Origin: Luteimonas wenzhouensis
GTDB taxonomy: Bacteria > Pseudomonadota > Gammaproteobacteria > Xanthomonadales > Xanthomonadaceae
DNA length: 64,000 nucleotides
Assembly: GCF_007859305.1 (NCBI RefSeq)
Contig: NZ_VOHE01000007.1
Location: 62,001-126,000, forward strand
Direction: 5' to 3'
Under the pieces are notes generated by a model. That model saw only the letters and a list, made by a program, of their open reading frames with translations, was not told where the DNA came from and made no database searches. Both the position numbers and the translations under genes were made by a program. Position 1 is the stretch's first letter; each line of letters opens with the position of its first letter. This document shows, piece after piece, positions 8,264 through 16,622 of this stretch.

Positions 8264-9247
8264 CTAGCCCTGCGGCCCGGTCTGCGCATCGACCGCGTCG
8301 CGGCGGTCGTAGGCGTCCACGATCCGCGCCACCAGCGGATGGCGGACCACGTCGCGCGGCTCGAAGAAGGAGAAGCTCACGCCCTCCACGCCGCGCAGCA
8401 CCTCGATCGCGTCCCGGAGCCCGGACTTCACGTGCCGCGGCAGGTCGATCTGGGTCATGTCGCCCGTGACCACGGCCGTGGATCCGAAGCCCAGCCGGGT
8501 CAGGAACATCTTCATCTGCTCGATGGTCGTGTTCTGGGCCTCGTCCAGGATCACGAAGGCGTCGTTGAGGGTACGGCCGCGCATGTACGCCAGCGGCGCG
8601 ATCTCGATGACGTTCTTCTCCAGCAGCTTGAGCACCTTCTCCACGCCCAGCATCTCGTACAGCGCGTCATAGAGCGGGCGCAGGTAGGGATCGACCTTCT
8701 GGCTCAGGTCGCCGGGCAGGAAGCCGAGCTTCTCGCCGGCCTCCACCGCCGGGCGCACCAGCACCAGGCGCTGGACCCGCGACTGGTTGAGCGCGTCCAC
8801 CGCCATGGCCACCGCCAGGTAGGTCTTGCCGGTGCCGGCCGGGCCGACGCCGAAGTTGATGTCGTGGGTGGCGATGGCGTGCAGGTACCTGGCCTGGTTC
8901 GGCCCGCGGCCGCGGATCGTGCCGCGCCGCACCCGGACCGCCACCTCCTGCGGCGCGACCTCGTCGTCGTCCCGCGCCGCGCCGGCGGCGGACAGGCGCA
9001 GGTGGATCGCGCCGGCGTCGAGGGTCTCGTCCGCGGCGTCGTCGTAGAGCTGGCGCAGCAGCGCCTCGGTGCGTGCGACCGCGCGGTCGTCGCTGCCGGT
9101 CACCCGGAACACGTTGCCGCGGCTGGCGATCTCCACGCCCATGCGCAGTTCGATCTGGCGCAGGTGGGCGTCGAACGGGCCGGCGAGGTTGGCCAGCCGC
9201 TCGGTGTCGGGCGGGTCGAGGGTGAAGTCGCGCTGGGGCGTGGTCAT
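8264..9247 (-). CDS. phoH: PhoH-family ATPase (YbeZ)
   Basis: A 327-residue PhoH-like protein, a P-loop NTPase of the YbeZ type that works with YbeY in RNA metabolism. The N-terminal KH-like region includes [16 protein letters not shown]. Walker A is [11 protein letters not shown] near residue 137, and the Walker B segment is [12 protein letters not shown]. Later motifs ([21 protein letters not shown]) match the family. It follows miaB with a 68-base gap and precedes ybeY, the usual order in gammaproteobacteria. Confidence 0.94.
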   Translation of the reverse strand: MTTPQRDFTLDPPDTERLANLAGPFDAHLRQIELRMGVEIASRGNVFRVTGSDDRAVARTEALLRQLYDDAADETLDAGAIHLRLSAAGAARDDDEVAPQEVAVRVRRGTIRGRGPNQARYLHAIATHDINFGVGPAGTGKTYLAVAMAVDALNQSRVQRLVLVRPAVEAGEKLGFLPGDLSQKVDPYLRPLYDALYEMLGVEKVLKLLEKNVIEIAPLAYMRGRTLNDAFVILDEAQNTTIEQMKMFLTRLGFGSTAVVTGDMTQIDLPRHVKSGLRDAIEVLRGVEGVSFSFFEPRDVVRHPLVARIVDAYDRRDAVDAQTGPQG

Positions 9248-9315
9248 GGCGGGTCGGGCGGTCCGGCGGGCGCGCTACTGTAGCGCCCCGCTCGTGGCGG
9301 GCGGGTGGCGGGCGG

Positions 9316-10734
9316 TCAGTCGTCGCCGGCGACGGCGACGCGCCCGCGCAGCGAGTTGCTCATCGCCTCGGTGATCACCACGTCCACGAACCGGCCGATG
9401 AGCCGCGGCGGGGCGGGGAAGTTCACCGAGCGCATGTTCTCGGTCTTGCCGGTCAGTTCGTTCGGGTTCCTGCGCGAGGGACCCTCGACCAGCACCCGCT
9501 GCACGCTGCCGACCATCGCCTGCGAGATGCGCGCGGCATTGGCGTTGATCGCCGCCTGCAGGCGCGACAGGCGCGCGTGCTTGACCTCGTCGGACACCTC
9601 GTCGGGCAGGTCGGCCGCGGGCGTGCCCGGGCGGCGCGAGTAGATGAAGGAGAAGCTCTGGTCGAAGCCCACGTCCTCGATCAGCTTCATCGTCTTCTCG
9701 AAGTCGGCGTCGGTCTCGCCGGGGAAGCCGACGATGAAGTCCGAACTGATCGAGATGTCCGGCCGCACCGCGCGCAGCTTGCGGATCTTCTGCTTGAACT
9801 CGAGCGCGGTGTAGCCGCGCTTCATCGCCGCCAGGATCCGGTCGCTGCCCGACTGCACCGGCAGGTGCAGGTAGTTGGCCAGCTGCGGCACGTCGCGGTA
9901 GGCCTCGACCAGCGAGTCGGAGAACTCCAGCGGGTGAGAAGTGGTGAAGCGGATCCGGTCGATGCCGTCGATCTGCGCGATGGTGCGGATCAGCAGGCCC
10001 AGGTCGGCGACCTCGCCGTTGCCCATGTCGCCGCGGTAGGCGTTGACGTTCTGGCCCAGCAGGTTGACCTCGCGCACGCCCTGGCCGGCGAGCTGCACGA
10101 TCTCCACCAGCACATCCTCGAACGGGCGGCTGATCTCGGTGCCGCGGGTGTAGGGCACCACGCAGAAGCTGCAGTACTTCGAGCAGCCTTCCATGATCGA
10201 CACGAACGCCGACGGGCCTTCGGCGCGCGGCTCGGGCAGGCGGTCGAACTTCTCGATCTCGGGGAAGCTGATGTCCACCTGCGGCCGCTTCTGCTCGCGG
10301 CGGGCGCGGATCAGCTCCGGCAGCCGGTGCAGGGTCTGCGGGCCGAACACCAGGTCCACGAACGGCGCGCGGCGGATGATCGCCTCGCCTTCCTGCGAGG
10401 CCACGCAGCCGCCGACGCCGATGATCACCTCGCGGCCCTCGCTGCGCAGGCGCTCCTCCTTGAGCAGGCGCCAGCGGCCGAGCTGGCTGAACACCTTCTC
10501 CTGCGCCTTCTCGCGGATCGAGCAGGTGTTGACCAGGACCACGTCGGCTTCCTCGACGTTGGCGGTCAGCTCCAGGCCCTCGCTGGCGGCGAGCACGTCG
10601 GCCATGCGGGCCGAGTCGTACTCGTTCATCTGGCAGCCGTGGGTCTGGATGAAGAGCTTGCCGCGCGGGCCGCCGGCGGGGCGGGGCGTGGCCGGGGCGG
10701 ACGCGGGATCCGCGAGGATGGGCAGTTCGGTCAT
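9316..10734 (-). CDS. miaB: tRNA-2-methylthio-N6-dimethylallyladenosine synthase MiaB
   Basis: A 472-residue radical-SAM methylthiotransferase that converts i6A37 to ms2i6A37 in tRNAs reading UNN codons. The N-terminal UPF0004 domain has its three cluster cysteines in [21 protein letters not shown] and GVGGCVAS. The radical-SAM motif is CSKYCSFC (C-x3-C-x2-C), and a C-terminal TRAM region ends in [10 protein letters not shown]. The start at [10 protein letters not shown] was chosen because the 63 residues upstream in the open frame look like non-coding GC-rich sequence. It is first in the miaB-phoH-ybeY-corC run. Confidence 0.95.
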   Translation of the reverse strand: MTELPILADPASAPATPRPAGGPRGKLFIQTHGCQMNEYDSARMADVLAASEGLELTANVEEADVVLVNTCSIREKAQEKVFSQLGRWRLLKEERLRSEGREVIIGVGGCVASQEGEAIIRRAPFVDLVFGPQTLHRLPELIRARREQKRPQVDISFPEIEKFDRLPEPRAEGPSAFVSIMEGCSKYCSFCVVPYTRGTEISRPFEDVLVEIVQLAGQGVREVNLLGQNVNAYRGDMGNGEVADLGLLIRTIAQIDGIDRIRFTTSHPLEFSDSLVEAYRDVPQLANYLHLPVQSGSDRILAAMKRGYTALEFKQKIRKLRAVRPDISISSDFIVGFPGETDADFEKTMKLIEDVGFDQSFSFIYSRRPGTPAADLPDEVSDEVKHARLSRLQAAINANAARISQAMVGSVQRVLVEGPSRRNPNELTGKTENMRSVNFPAPPRLIGRFVDVVITEAMSNSLRGRVAVAGDD

Positions 10735-10966
10735 GGCGGTGTTCCGGGGCGCGGCGGTGAATCCGGGCCGGAGGGGTGGGCATCCGTGCGGGGAACCGGG
10801 CGCCCGGGCGGGCGCGGCGGGCGCCTGCCGGCGCGCTTGGCTCCCCGCCGGCCCGATAGTGTAGGGCCTGGCGCGGCCGGCGGCCGGCCGCGTCCGCTTC
10901 CGGAACCGTGCGCCGTTCAACAATCAAGCACTTGGAATGTCGGCCGGAAGCGTGGACACTGCGCGC

Positions 10967-11893
10967 ATGAAAGGGGGTTGGGGGCTGATCGCGGTCGCAG
11001 GGCTGGCGCTGGCGGTGCTGGCCCCGCCGTCGTTCGCCGGCACCATCTACCGCTGCGACACCGCCGACGGGCAGCGCAGCTACGTCAGCAAGCGGATCAA
11101 GGGCGCCAGCTGCAAGGCGGTGACCAGCTACCGCAGCGCGCCCGCGCCGGTGCGGCGCCCGGCGTCCGTGTCCTCGGGCGGCGGTTCGACGGTCCCGGCC
11201 TCGGCCCACGCCAACCCGCCGGCCACCTTCATGGGCGGCGCCGGCTCCGGCGCAGGGGCGTCCGCGCCGGCGGCCACGGCCACTCCCGTGACCAGCGGCG
11301 CGCCCACCCGCCGCCTGCAGCAGGGCCAGGTGTACTCCTACATCAAGGACGGCGTGCGCCACTACACCAGCCAGCCGCCGCGCGGGGGCGGCGCCAGCGC
11401 GGTGCGGACCATCCGCTACAGCTTCTTCGAGACCTGCTACGCCTGCGCCCCGCTGCCGGGGGTGAACTTCGGCACCGTGCGCCTGAACACCACCGCCTAC
11501 GCGGCGGAGATCCGCGAGGCCGCGACCCGGTTCGGGGTCGAGGAGGCGATCGTGCGCGCGATCATGCACGCCGAGTCGGCCTTCAACCCCAACGCCCTGT
11601 CGCGCGCCGGGGCCCAGGGGCTGATGCAGCTGATGCCCGCCACCGCCCAGCGTTTCGGGGTGACCAACCCCTTCGACCCGGCCCAGAACATCCGCGGCGG
11701 GGTGGAGTACCTGGCCTGGCTGCTCAAGCGCTACAACGGCGACCTGACCCTGGCCGCCGCCGGTTACAACGCCGGCGAGGGCGCGGTGGACCGCTACAAG
11801 GGCGTCCCGCCCTACAGCGAGACCCAGCGCTACGTGGTCCGCGTGGCCCAGCTGGCCGAGCGCTACCGCGGCCACCTGGCCGCGAACAACTGA
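10967..11893 (+). CDS. Lytic transglycosylase with N-terminal DUF4124 region
   Basis: A 308-residue exported peptidoglycan lytic transglycosylase. The start MKGGWGLIAVAG gives a signal peptide; an in-frame ATG at 10937 would add ten residues. After it comes a DUF4124-like segment (GTIYRCDTADGQRSYVSKR), an Ala/Ser/Pro-rich linker, and a second similar segment (GQVYSYIKDGVRHYTSQPP). The C-terminal goose-lysozyme-like SLT domain has its catalytic Glu in MHAESAFNPNALS and the motifs GAQGLMQLMPATA and AAAGYNAGEGAV. It is divergent from miaB and monocistronic. Role: cell-wall turnover. Confidence 0.9.
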   Translation: MKGGWGLIAVAGLALAVLAPPSFAGTIYRCDTADGQRSYVSKRIKGASCKAVTSYRSAPAPVRRPASVSSGGGSTVPASAHANPPATFMGGAGSGAGASAPAATATPVTSGAPTRRLQQGQVYSYIKDGVRHYTSQPPRGGGASAVRTIRYSFFETCYACAPLPGVNFGTVRLNTTAYAAEIREAATRFGVEEAIVRAIMHAESAFNPNALSRAGAQGLMQLMPATAQRFGVTNPFDPAQNIRGGVEYLAWLLKRYNGDLTLAAAGYNAGEGAVDRYKGVPPYSETQRYVVRVAQLAERYRGHLAANN

Positions 11894-12197
11894 GGGCCCC
11901 GGCCCGCCAGGCCCGGGCCGCGACGCGCGGCCCTGCGGGCGCGGCCGGCGCGGCGGCCCCCGGGGCCGCCCCCGGCGGTGGCGCCCGTCCACCGCCCGCT
12001 CCCGCCGCCGGGCCCCGCAACCCGCTGACCCGGAACGGGAAAATGGCGTCCGGCGGAGGCAGGCGTTGTCGCCGGATTCAGCGTTCCGCTACACTTCATT
12101 GTTCTTTGCGCACGCCCGCGGGGACGAGGCGGGGCGCATCGGCACCATCGAGCGACATTCACTAGACAGCTACCGAAAAGGTTTCGCGGAGAGCCGG
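11894..12197. other. Non-coding region upstream of petA
   Basis: About 300 bases between the transglycosylase and petA. The first half is very GC-rich with many short inverted repeats and no convincing gene. The second half is less GC-rich and holds a likely petA promoter (12066-12095) with a roughly 100-base leader. Confidence 0.6.
12066..12095 (+). promoter_or_regulatory. Candidate promoter of the petABC operon
   Basis: TTGTCG (12066-12071) and TACACT (12090-12095) are separated by 18 bases, in the only locally AT-richer stretch upstream of petA. The start of transcription would fall near 12102, leaving a leader of about 96 bases. Confidence 0.45.
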
Positions 12198-12833
12198 ATG
12201 GCCAACGAAGCGGTATTGGATCCCGCCGACGGCGGGGAGCCCGAGCACAAGGGCCGGCGTCGGTTCCTCACCGCCACGACAGTGGCCGTGGGTGCCGTGG
12301 GCGCCGGTTTCGCGGCGGTCCCGTTCATCAAGTCCTGGAACCCCAGCGCGCGCGCCCAGCTGGCCGGCGCCCCGGTCACCGTGGACATCAGCGCCCTGCA
12401 GGACGGCCAGCGCCTGATCGTGGAATGGCGCGGGCAGCCGATCTGGATCGTGCGTCGCTCCAAGGCGATCCTGGAGGCGCTGCCGACCCTGGACGCGCAG
12501 CTGCGCGACCCCAACTCGGAGAACGCCGATCAGCAGCCGGCCTACATCCGCGAGCAGAGCCCGCAGCTGCGCTCGCTCAAGCCCGAGATCTCGGTGCTGG
12601 TGGGCCTGTGCACGCACCTTGGCTGCTCGCCGGAGATGGTCGCCGAGATCCGCCCCGCCCCGTTCGATCCCGAGTGGAAGGGCGGCTACTTCTGCCCCTG
12701 CCACAAGTCGAAGTTCGACATGGCCGGCCGCGTCTACCAGGGCGTCCCCGCGCCGACCAACCTGGTGGTGCCGCCACACCATTTCGCCGACGACAACACC
12801 GTCGTGATCGGCGTCGACCCGGGAGCGGCGTGA
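12198..12833 (+). CDS. petA: Ubiquinol-cytochrome c reductase iron-sulfur subunit (Rieske)
   Basis: A 211-residue Rieske subunit of the cytochrome bc1 complex. The chosen ATG (MANEAVLDPADGG) gives a twin-arginine-type N-terminus (RRRFLTATT) leading into a single anchor helix (VGAVGAGFAAVPF). The 2Fe-2S ligands lie in CTHLGC and CPCHKSKF. The protein carries electrons from ubiquinol to cytochrome c1 on the periplasmic side. The stop is one base before the petB start (TGAGATG), consistent with a petABC operon. Confidence 0.96.
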   Translation: MANEAVLDPADGGEPEHKGRRRFLTATTVAVGAVGAGFAAVPFIKSWNPSARAQLAGAPVTVDISALQDGQRLIVEWRGQPIWIVRRSKAILEALPTLDAQLRDPNSENADQQPAYIREQSPQLRSLKPEISVLVGLCTHLGCSPEMVAEIRPAPFDPEWKGGYFCPCHKSKFDMAGRVYQGVPAPTNLVVPPHHFADDNTVVIGVDPGAA

Positions 12834-12834
12834 G

Positions 12835-14094
12835 ATGTCCAACGTGATCGTTCGCAGCGTCAACGGCGTCTGGGACTGGTTCACCGAACGTGCGCCGGCC
12901 TTCATGCCGTTCTACCGCAAGCACATGTCGGAGTACTACGCTCCGAAGAACTTCAACATCTGGTACATCTTCGGCGTCCTGTCGCTGGTGGTGCTGGTCA
13001 ACCAGCTGGTGACCGGCATCTTCCTGACGATGCACTTCAAGCCGAGCGCGGAGGAAGCCTTCGCCTCGATCGAGTACATCATGCGGGACGTGGAGTGGGG
13101 CTGGCTGATCCGGTACATGCACAGCACCGGCGCCTCGCTGTTCTTCATCGTGGTCTACATCCACATGTTCCGCGGCCTGATGTACGGCTCGTACCAGAAG
13201 CCGCGCGAGCTGGTGTGGATCGTCGGCATGCTGATCTACCTGGTGCTGATGGCCGAGGCCTTCCTGGGCTACGTGCTGCCGTGGGGCCAGATGTCGTTCT
13301 GGGGCGCCAAGGTGATCATCTCGCTGTTCGGCGCGATCCCGGTGATCGGCAACGGCCTGACCGAGTGGATCATGGGCGACTACCTGCCGTCCGACGCCAC
13401 CCTCAACCGCTTCTTCGCCCTGCACGTGATCGCGCTGCCGCTGGTGCTGCTGCTGCTGGTCGCGCTGCACATCTTCGCGCTGCACGAGGTGGGGTCCAAC
13501 AACCCCGACGGCGTCGAGATCAAGAAGGGCCCGAAGGGCAACCGCTGGTCGCCCAACGCGCCGGCCGATGGCATCCCGTTCCATCCGTACTACACGGTGA
13601 AGGACGGCTTCTACGTCTGCTTCTTCCTGATCATCGGCGCGTTCATCGTGTTCTTCGCGCCGGCGTTCGGCGGCTGGTTCCTCGAGCACGACAACTTCAC
13701 CGAGGCCAACCGCCTGGTGACGCCCGAGCACATCAAGCCGGTGTGGTACTACACCCCGTACTACGCGATGCTGCGCGTGGTGCCGCACAAGCTCTCGGGC
13801 GTGCTGGTGATGTTCGGCGCGATCGCGATCCTGTTCGCGGTGCCGTGGCTGGACCGCGCCAAGGTGAAGTCGTACCGCTACCGCGGCCTGCTGTCGAAGG
13901 TGCTGCTGGGCCTGTTCGCGATCAGCTTCATCTGGCTGGGCAAGATCGGCGCCGGCCCGGGCACGGACCCGACCGAGACCATCATCGGCCGGTTCCTGAC
14001 CGCCTACTACTTCCTGTTCTTCCTGACCATGCCGCTGTGGACGGTTTGGGACAAGACCAAGCCGGTGCCGGATCGGGTGACGATGCATGAATAA
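12835..14094 (+). CDS. petB: Cytochrome b of the bc1 complex
   Basis: A 419-residue polytopic membrane protein that binds two b hemes and the quinol sites Qo and Qi. It shows the usual eight or so helices; the second contains the heme-ligand histidine in WLIRYMHSTGASLFF, followed by YIHMFRGLMYGSYQKPRE. GYVLPWGQMSFWGA and the Qo-site PDGVEIKKGP/HPYYTVKDGF regions are present. The length is typical of Xanthomonadaceae. The gene overlaps petC by eight bases. Confidence 0.97.
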   Translation: MSNVIVRSVNGVWDWFTERAPAFMPFYRKHMSEYYAPKNFNIWYIFGVLSLVVLVNQLVTGIFLTMHFKPSAEEAFASIEYIMRDVEWGWLIRYMHSTGASLFFIVVYIHMFRGLMYGSYQKPRELVWIVGMLIYLVLMAEAFLGYVLPWGQMSFWGAKVIISLFGAIPVIGNGLTEWIMGDYLPSDATLNRFFALHVIALPLVLLLLVALHIFALHEVGSNNPDGVEIKKGPKGNRWSPNAPADGIPFHPYYTVKDGFYVCFFLIIGAFIVFFAPAFGGWFLEHDNFTEANRLVTPEHIKPVWYYTPYYAMLRVVPHKLSGVLVMFGAIAILFAVPWLDRAKVKSYRYRGLLSKVLLGLFAISFIWLGKIGAGPGTDPTETIIGRFLTAYYFLFFLTMPLWTVWDKTKPVPDRVTMHE

Positions 14095-14833
14095 GACCTT
14101 CCTCGCCCGCGTCGCCGCACTGGCGTGCGGCATGCTCCTGTCGTTCAGCGCGTTGGCCGCCGGCGGTGGCTCGGGCCTGCTCCAGGCCGGCACCGACATC
14201 AGCGACCGCGCCTCGCTGCAGCGCGGCGCAAAGCTGTACATGAACTACTGCGCCGGCTGCCACTCGCTCAAGTACCTGCGCTACTCGCGCATGGCCGAGG
14301 ACCTGGGCCTGACCGAGGAGGAGGTGATGACCCACCTCAACTTCACCGGCGCAGGGTTCGGCGACCACATCGTCTCGACGATGCCCGCCGACAAGGCCAG
14401 CGAATGGTTCGGCCAGGTGCCGCCCGACCTCACCCTGATTACCCGGGTGCGCGGCAGCGACTGGGTGTACACGTATCTCAAGTCGTTCTACCTGGACGAG
14501 ACCCGCCCGCTGGGCTGGAACAACACCCTGTTCCCGAACGCGTCGATGCCCAACCCGCTGTGGAAGCAGCAGGGCCTCCAGCACGCGGTATTCGGCGAGC
14601 CCGACGAAAGCGGCGAGGCCCCGGTCGAGCGCCTGGAGATCTCCACGCCCGGCACCCAGAGCCCGGCCGAGTTCGACCAGACCGTGCGCGACCTCACCAC
14701 GTTCCTCGAGTACGCCGGCGAGCCGGCGGCGCTCAAGCGCCAGGGCATCGGCGTGTGGGTCGTGCTGTTCCTGTCCTTCCTGACGCTGCTTGCCTGGCTG
14801 CTGAAGAACGAATACTGGAGGGACGTGCACTAG
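14087..14833 (+). CDS. petC: Cytochrome c1
   Basis: A 248-residue periplasmic cytochrome anchored by a C-terminal helix (VWVVLFLSFLTLLAWLLKNEYW). It has a signal peptide ending near SALAAGGG and a heme c attachment motif CAGCH near residue 58. It accepts electrons from the Rieske protein and passes them to a soluble cytochrome. The start lies inside the end of petB, so translation is coupled. It is the last gene of the bc1 operon, with sspA 146 bases downstream. Confidence 0.96.
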   Translation: MNKTFLARVAALACGMLLSFSALAAGGGSGLLQAGTDISDRASLQRGAKLYMNYCAGCHSLKYLRYSRMAEDLGLTEEEVMTHLNFTGAGFGDHIVSTMPADKASEWFGQVPPDLTLITRVRGSDWVYTYLKSFYLDETRPLGWNNTLFPNASMPNPLWKQQGLQHAVFGEPDESGEAPVERLEISTPGTQSPAEFDQTVRDLTTFLEYAGEPAALKRQGIGVWVVLFLSFLTLLAWLLKNEYWRDVH

Positions 14834-14979
14834 GTCCACCGATGGGCCGGCGGCGTGCGGTCCGGCAGGACTCGGGCCGCGCCGTCGCCTGATGCGGGGA
14901 TGCCAGACCGGGGTGACCTGCCGCGAGGGGCGGCCGGCACCGTGCGACCGGCGGATTCCGGTCGCGGGAGAAGGCCTTG

Positions 14980-15618
14980 ATGGCTGCGAGTCCACGTATG
15001 CGCAACGCAATGACCCTGTATTCGGCCGTCGACGACGTGCTTTGCCACCGGGTGAGGCTGGTGCTGGCCGCCAAGGGCGTGGCCTATGACCTGGTCGCCG
15101 TCGACCCGCAGAACCCGCCGCCCGACCTGATCGACCTCAACCCGTACCACTCGGTCCCGACCCTGGTCGAGCGCGACCAGGTGCTGTACGCGGCCAGCGT
15201 GGTCTGCGAGTACCTCGACGAGCGCTACCCGCACCCGCCGCTGATGCCGGTGGACCCGCTTTCGCGCGCCCGCCTGCGCCTGGCCATGCTGCGCATCGAG
15301 CACGACTGGGTACCGCAGGTGCAGGCGATCCAGTTCGGCGGCAAGCAGCAGGCCGACGCCGGCCGCAAGCGCCTGAAGGAGCTGCTCACCGCCTCGGTGC
15401 CGCTGTTCAAGGCCAGCAAGTTCTTCCTCAACCCGGAGATGAGCCTGGCCGACTGCGCCATGGCCCCGATCATCTGGCGCCTGCCGGTGCTCGACGTGCC
15501 GCTGCCCAAGGACGGCGGCAAGGTGATCGAGGAGTACGGCAACCGCATCTTCCGCAACCCCGGCTTCGTGCGCAGCCTCACCCCGCAGGAGAAGAACCTG
15601 CGCGAGTTGCCGGATTGA
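14980..15618 (+). CDS. sspA: Stringent starvation protein A
   Basis: A 212-residue glutathione-S-transferase-fold protein that binds RNA polymerase and modulates stress and stationary-phase transcription. The N-terminal thioredoxin-like half includes MTLYSAVDDVLCHRVRLVL and PYHSVPTLVER; the helical half carries HPPLMPVDPLSRARLRL. The ATG at 14980 is preferred over the adjacent TTG at 14977. It sits between the bc1 operon and sspB, the standard arrangement in many beta- and gammaproteobacteria. Confidence 0.95.
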   Translation: MAASPRMRNAMTLYSAVDDVLCHRVRLVLAAKGVAYDLVAVDPQNPPPDLIDLNPYHSVPTLVERDQVLYAASVVCEYLDERYPHPPLMPVDPLSRARLRLAMLRIEHDWVPQVQAIQFGGKQQADAGRKRLKELLTASVPLFKASKFFLNPEMSLADCAMAPIIWRLPVLDVPLPKDGGKVIEEYGNRIFRNPGFVRSLTPQEKNLRELPD

Positions 15619-15625
15619 TCCGCAC

Positions 15626-15648
15626 GCCAGCCCCGCCCGCGGGCTGGC
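15626..15648. repeat. Hairpin between sspA and sspB
   Basis: GCCAGCCC (15626-15633) and GGGCTGGC (15641-15648) form an 8-bp stem just after the sspA stop. No T-run follows, so it is more likely an intra-operon stability or attenuation hairpin than a full terminator. Confidence 0.5.
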
Positions 15649-15672
15649 ACAACGGGGCCCGAACCACCCGCG

Positions 15673-16125
15673 ATGCCTGACACCCCGCCGAGCATGACCA
15701 GCCACCGCCCGTACCTGCTGCGGGCGCTGTACGAATGGATCACCGACAACGGCATGACGCCGCACATCCTGGTGGATGCGTCGATGCCGGGCGTGCGCGT
15801 GCCCGCGCATACCGTCAAGGACGGGCGCGTGGTGCTCAACATCGCCGACCGCGCGGTGGCGCGGCTGGAGCTGGACAACGACGCGGTGCGCTTCACCGCC
15901 CGCTTCGGCGGCGTCAGCCACCCGGTGCAGGTGCCGGTGGGCGCGGTGCTGGCGATCTATGCCCGCGAGACCGGCCAGGGCATGGCCCTGCCGGAGGACG
16001 TGCCCCAGGGCGACGATCCGCCGCCGCCCGACGACGAACCCACGCCGCCGGGCGACGGCCCCGATGGCGGCCCCGGCGACGAGCCGACGCCGCGCCGCGG
16101 CTCGCACCTGCGCGTCATCAAGTAG
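15673..16125 (+). CDS. sspB: ClpXP protease specificity-enhancing factor SspB
   Basis: A 150-residue adaptor that hands ssrA-tagged proteins to ClpXP. The folded N-terminal domain (RPYLLRALYEWITDNGMTPHILVDA) is followed by a flexible tail rich in Asp, Pro and Gly. The protein ends in HLRVIK, which matches the ClpX-binding C-terminal motif known from E. coli SspB (LRVVK). It follows sspA by 54 bases and is probably co-transcribed. The intact tail and terminal motif suggest a functional adaptor. Confidence 0.95.
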   Translation: MPDTPPSMTSHRPYLLRALYEWITDNGMTPHILVDASMPGVRVPAHTVKDGRVVLNIADRAVARLELDNDAVRFTARFGGVSHPVQVPVGAVLAIYARETGQGMALPEDVPQGDDPPPPDDEPTPPGDGPDGGPGDEPTPRRGSHLRVIK

Positions 16126-16138
16126 CCGCGCCGCGGCC

Positions 16139-16474
16139 CTACTGCAGCGTCACCACCTGCGCTGCGCGGGTGGGGCCGCTGAACGCGACCAGCCGCTCCC
16201 CGTGCAGCACCAGCTGCCCGACGTGGCGGTCGATGCCGTCCTCGGAATATTCGAAGCGGAAGCGGCGCTCCCAGCCCAGCCGCCCGTCCTCGCGCCGCCG
16301 CAGCCGCAGGCCGCTGGCGTGCACGCTCTGGTCCAGCCAGATCACCCCCGCCGCCCGGCAGGCGTCGCGCCCCAGCTGCGTGGCCCGCTCGGCCGCGGCG
16401 CGCGCGGAGTTCCACCAGGCATAGGCCGCCGAGCCGGCCAGCATCAGGAAGATCAGGGTGGGGAAGTCGGGCAT
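16139..16474 (-). CDS. DUF3301 membrane-anchored protein
   Basis: A 111-residue protein with one N-terminal helix (FPTLIFLMLAGSAAYAWW) and a soluble remainder with the family segment GRDACRAAGVIWLDQSVHASGLRLRRREDGRLGWERRF split around Leu and Arg repeats. It matches the DUF3301 family of gammaproteobacteria, which has no established function. It converges on sspB and marks the last housekeeping gene before the secretion locus, 148 bases from the virD4 stop. Confidence 0.8.
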   Translation of the reverse strand: MPDFPTLIFLMLAGSAAYAWWNSARAAAERATQLGRDACRAAGVIWLDQSVHASGLRLRRREDGRLGWERRFRFEYSEDGIDRHVGQLVLHGERLVAFSGPTRAAQVVTLQ

Positions 16475-16622
16475 GGGCGCAATGTGGCGCCACGTGCCGC
16501 TGATTGCAATCGGCGCGGCCGTCGCGACGGTCTCCGGCCCCGGGGTGCAGCGCTCGGCGCCCCGATTGGCGTCGCATGCCGTTGACGTGGGTCCAGTTCC
16601 CGGATCGCGAGGTGGCGATCGG

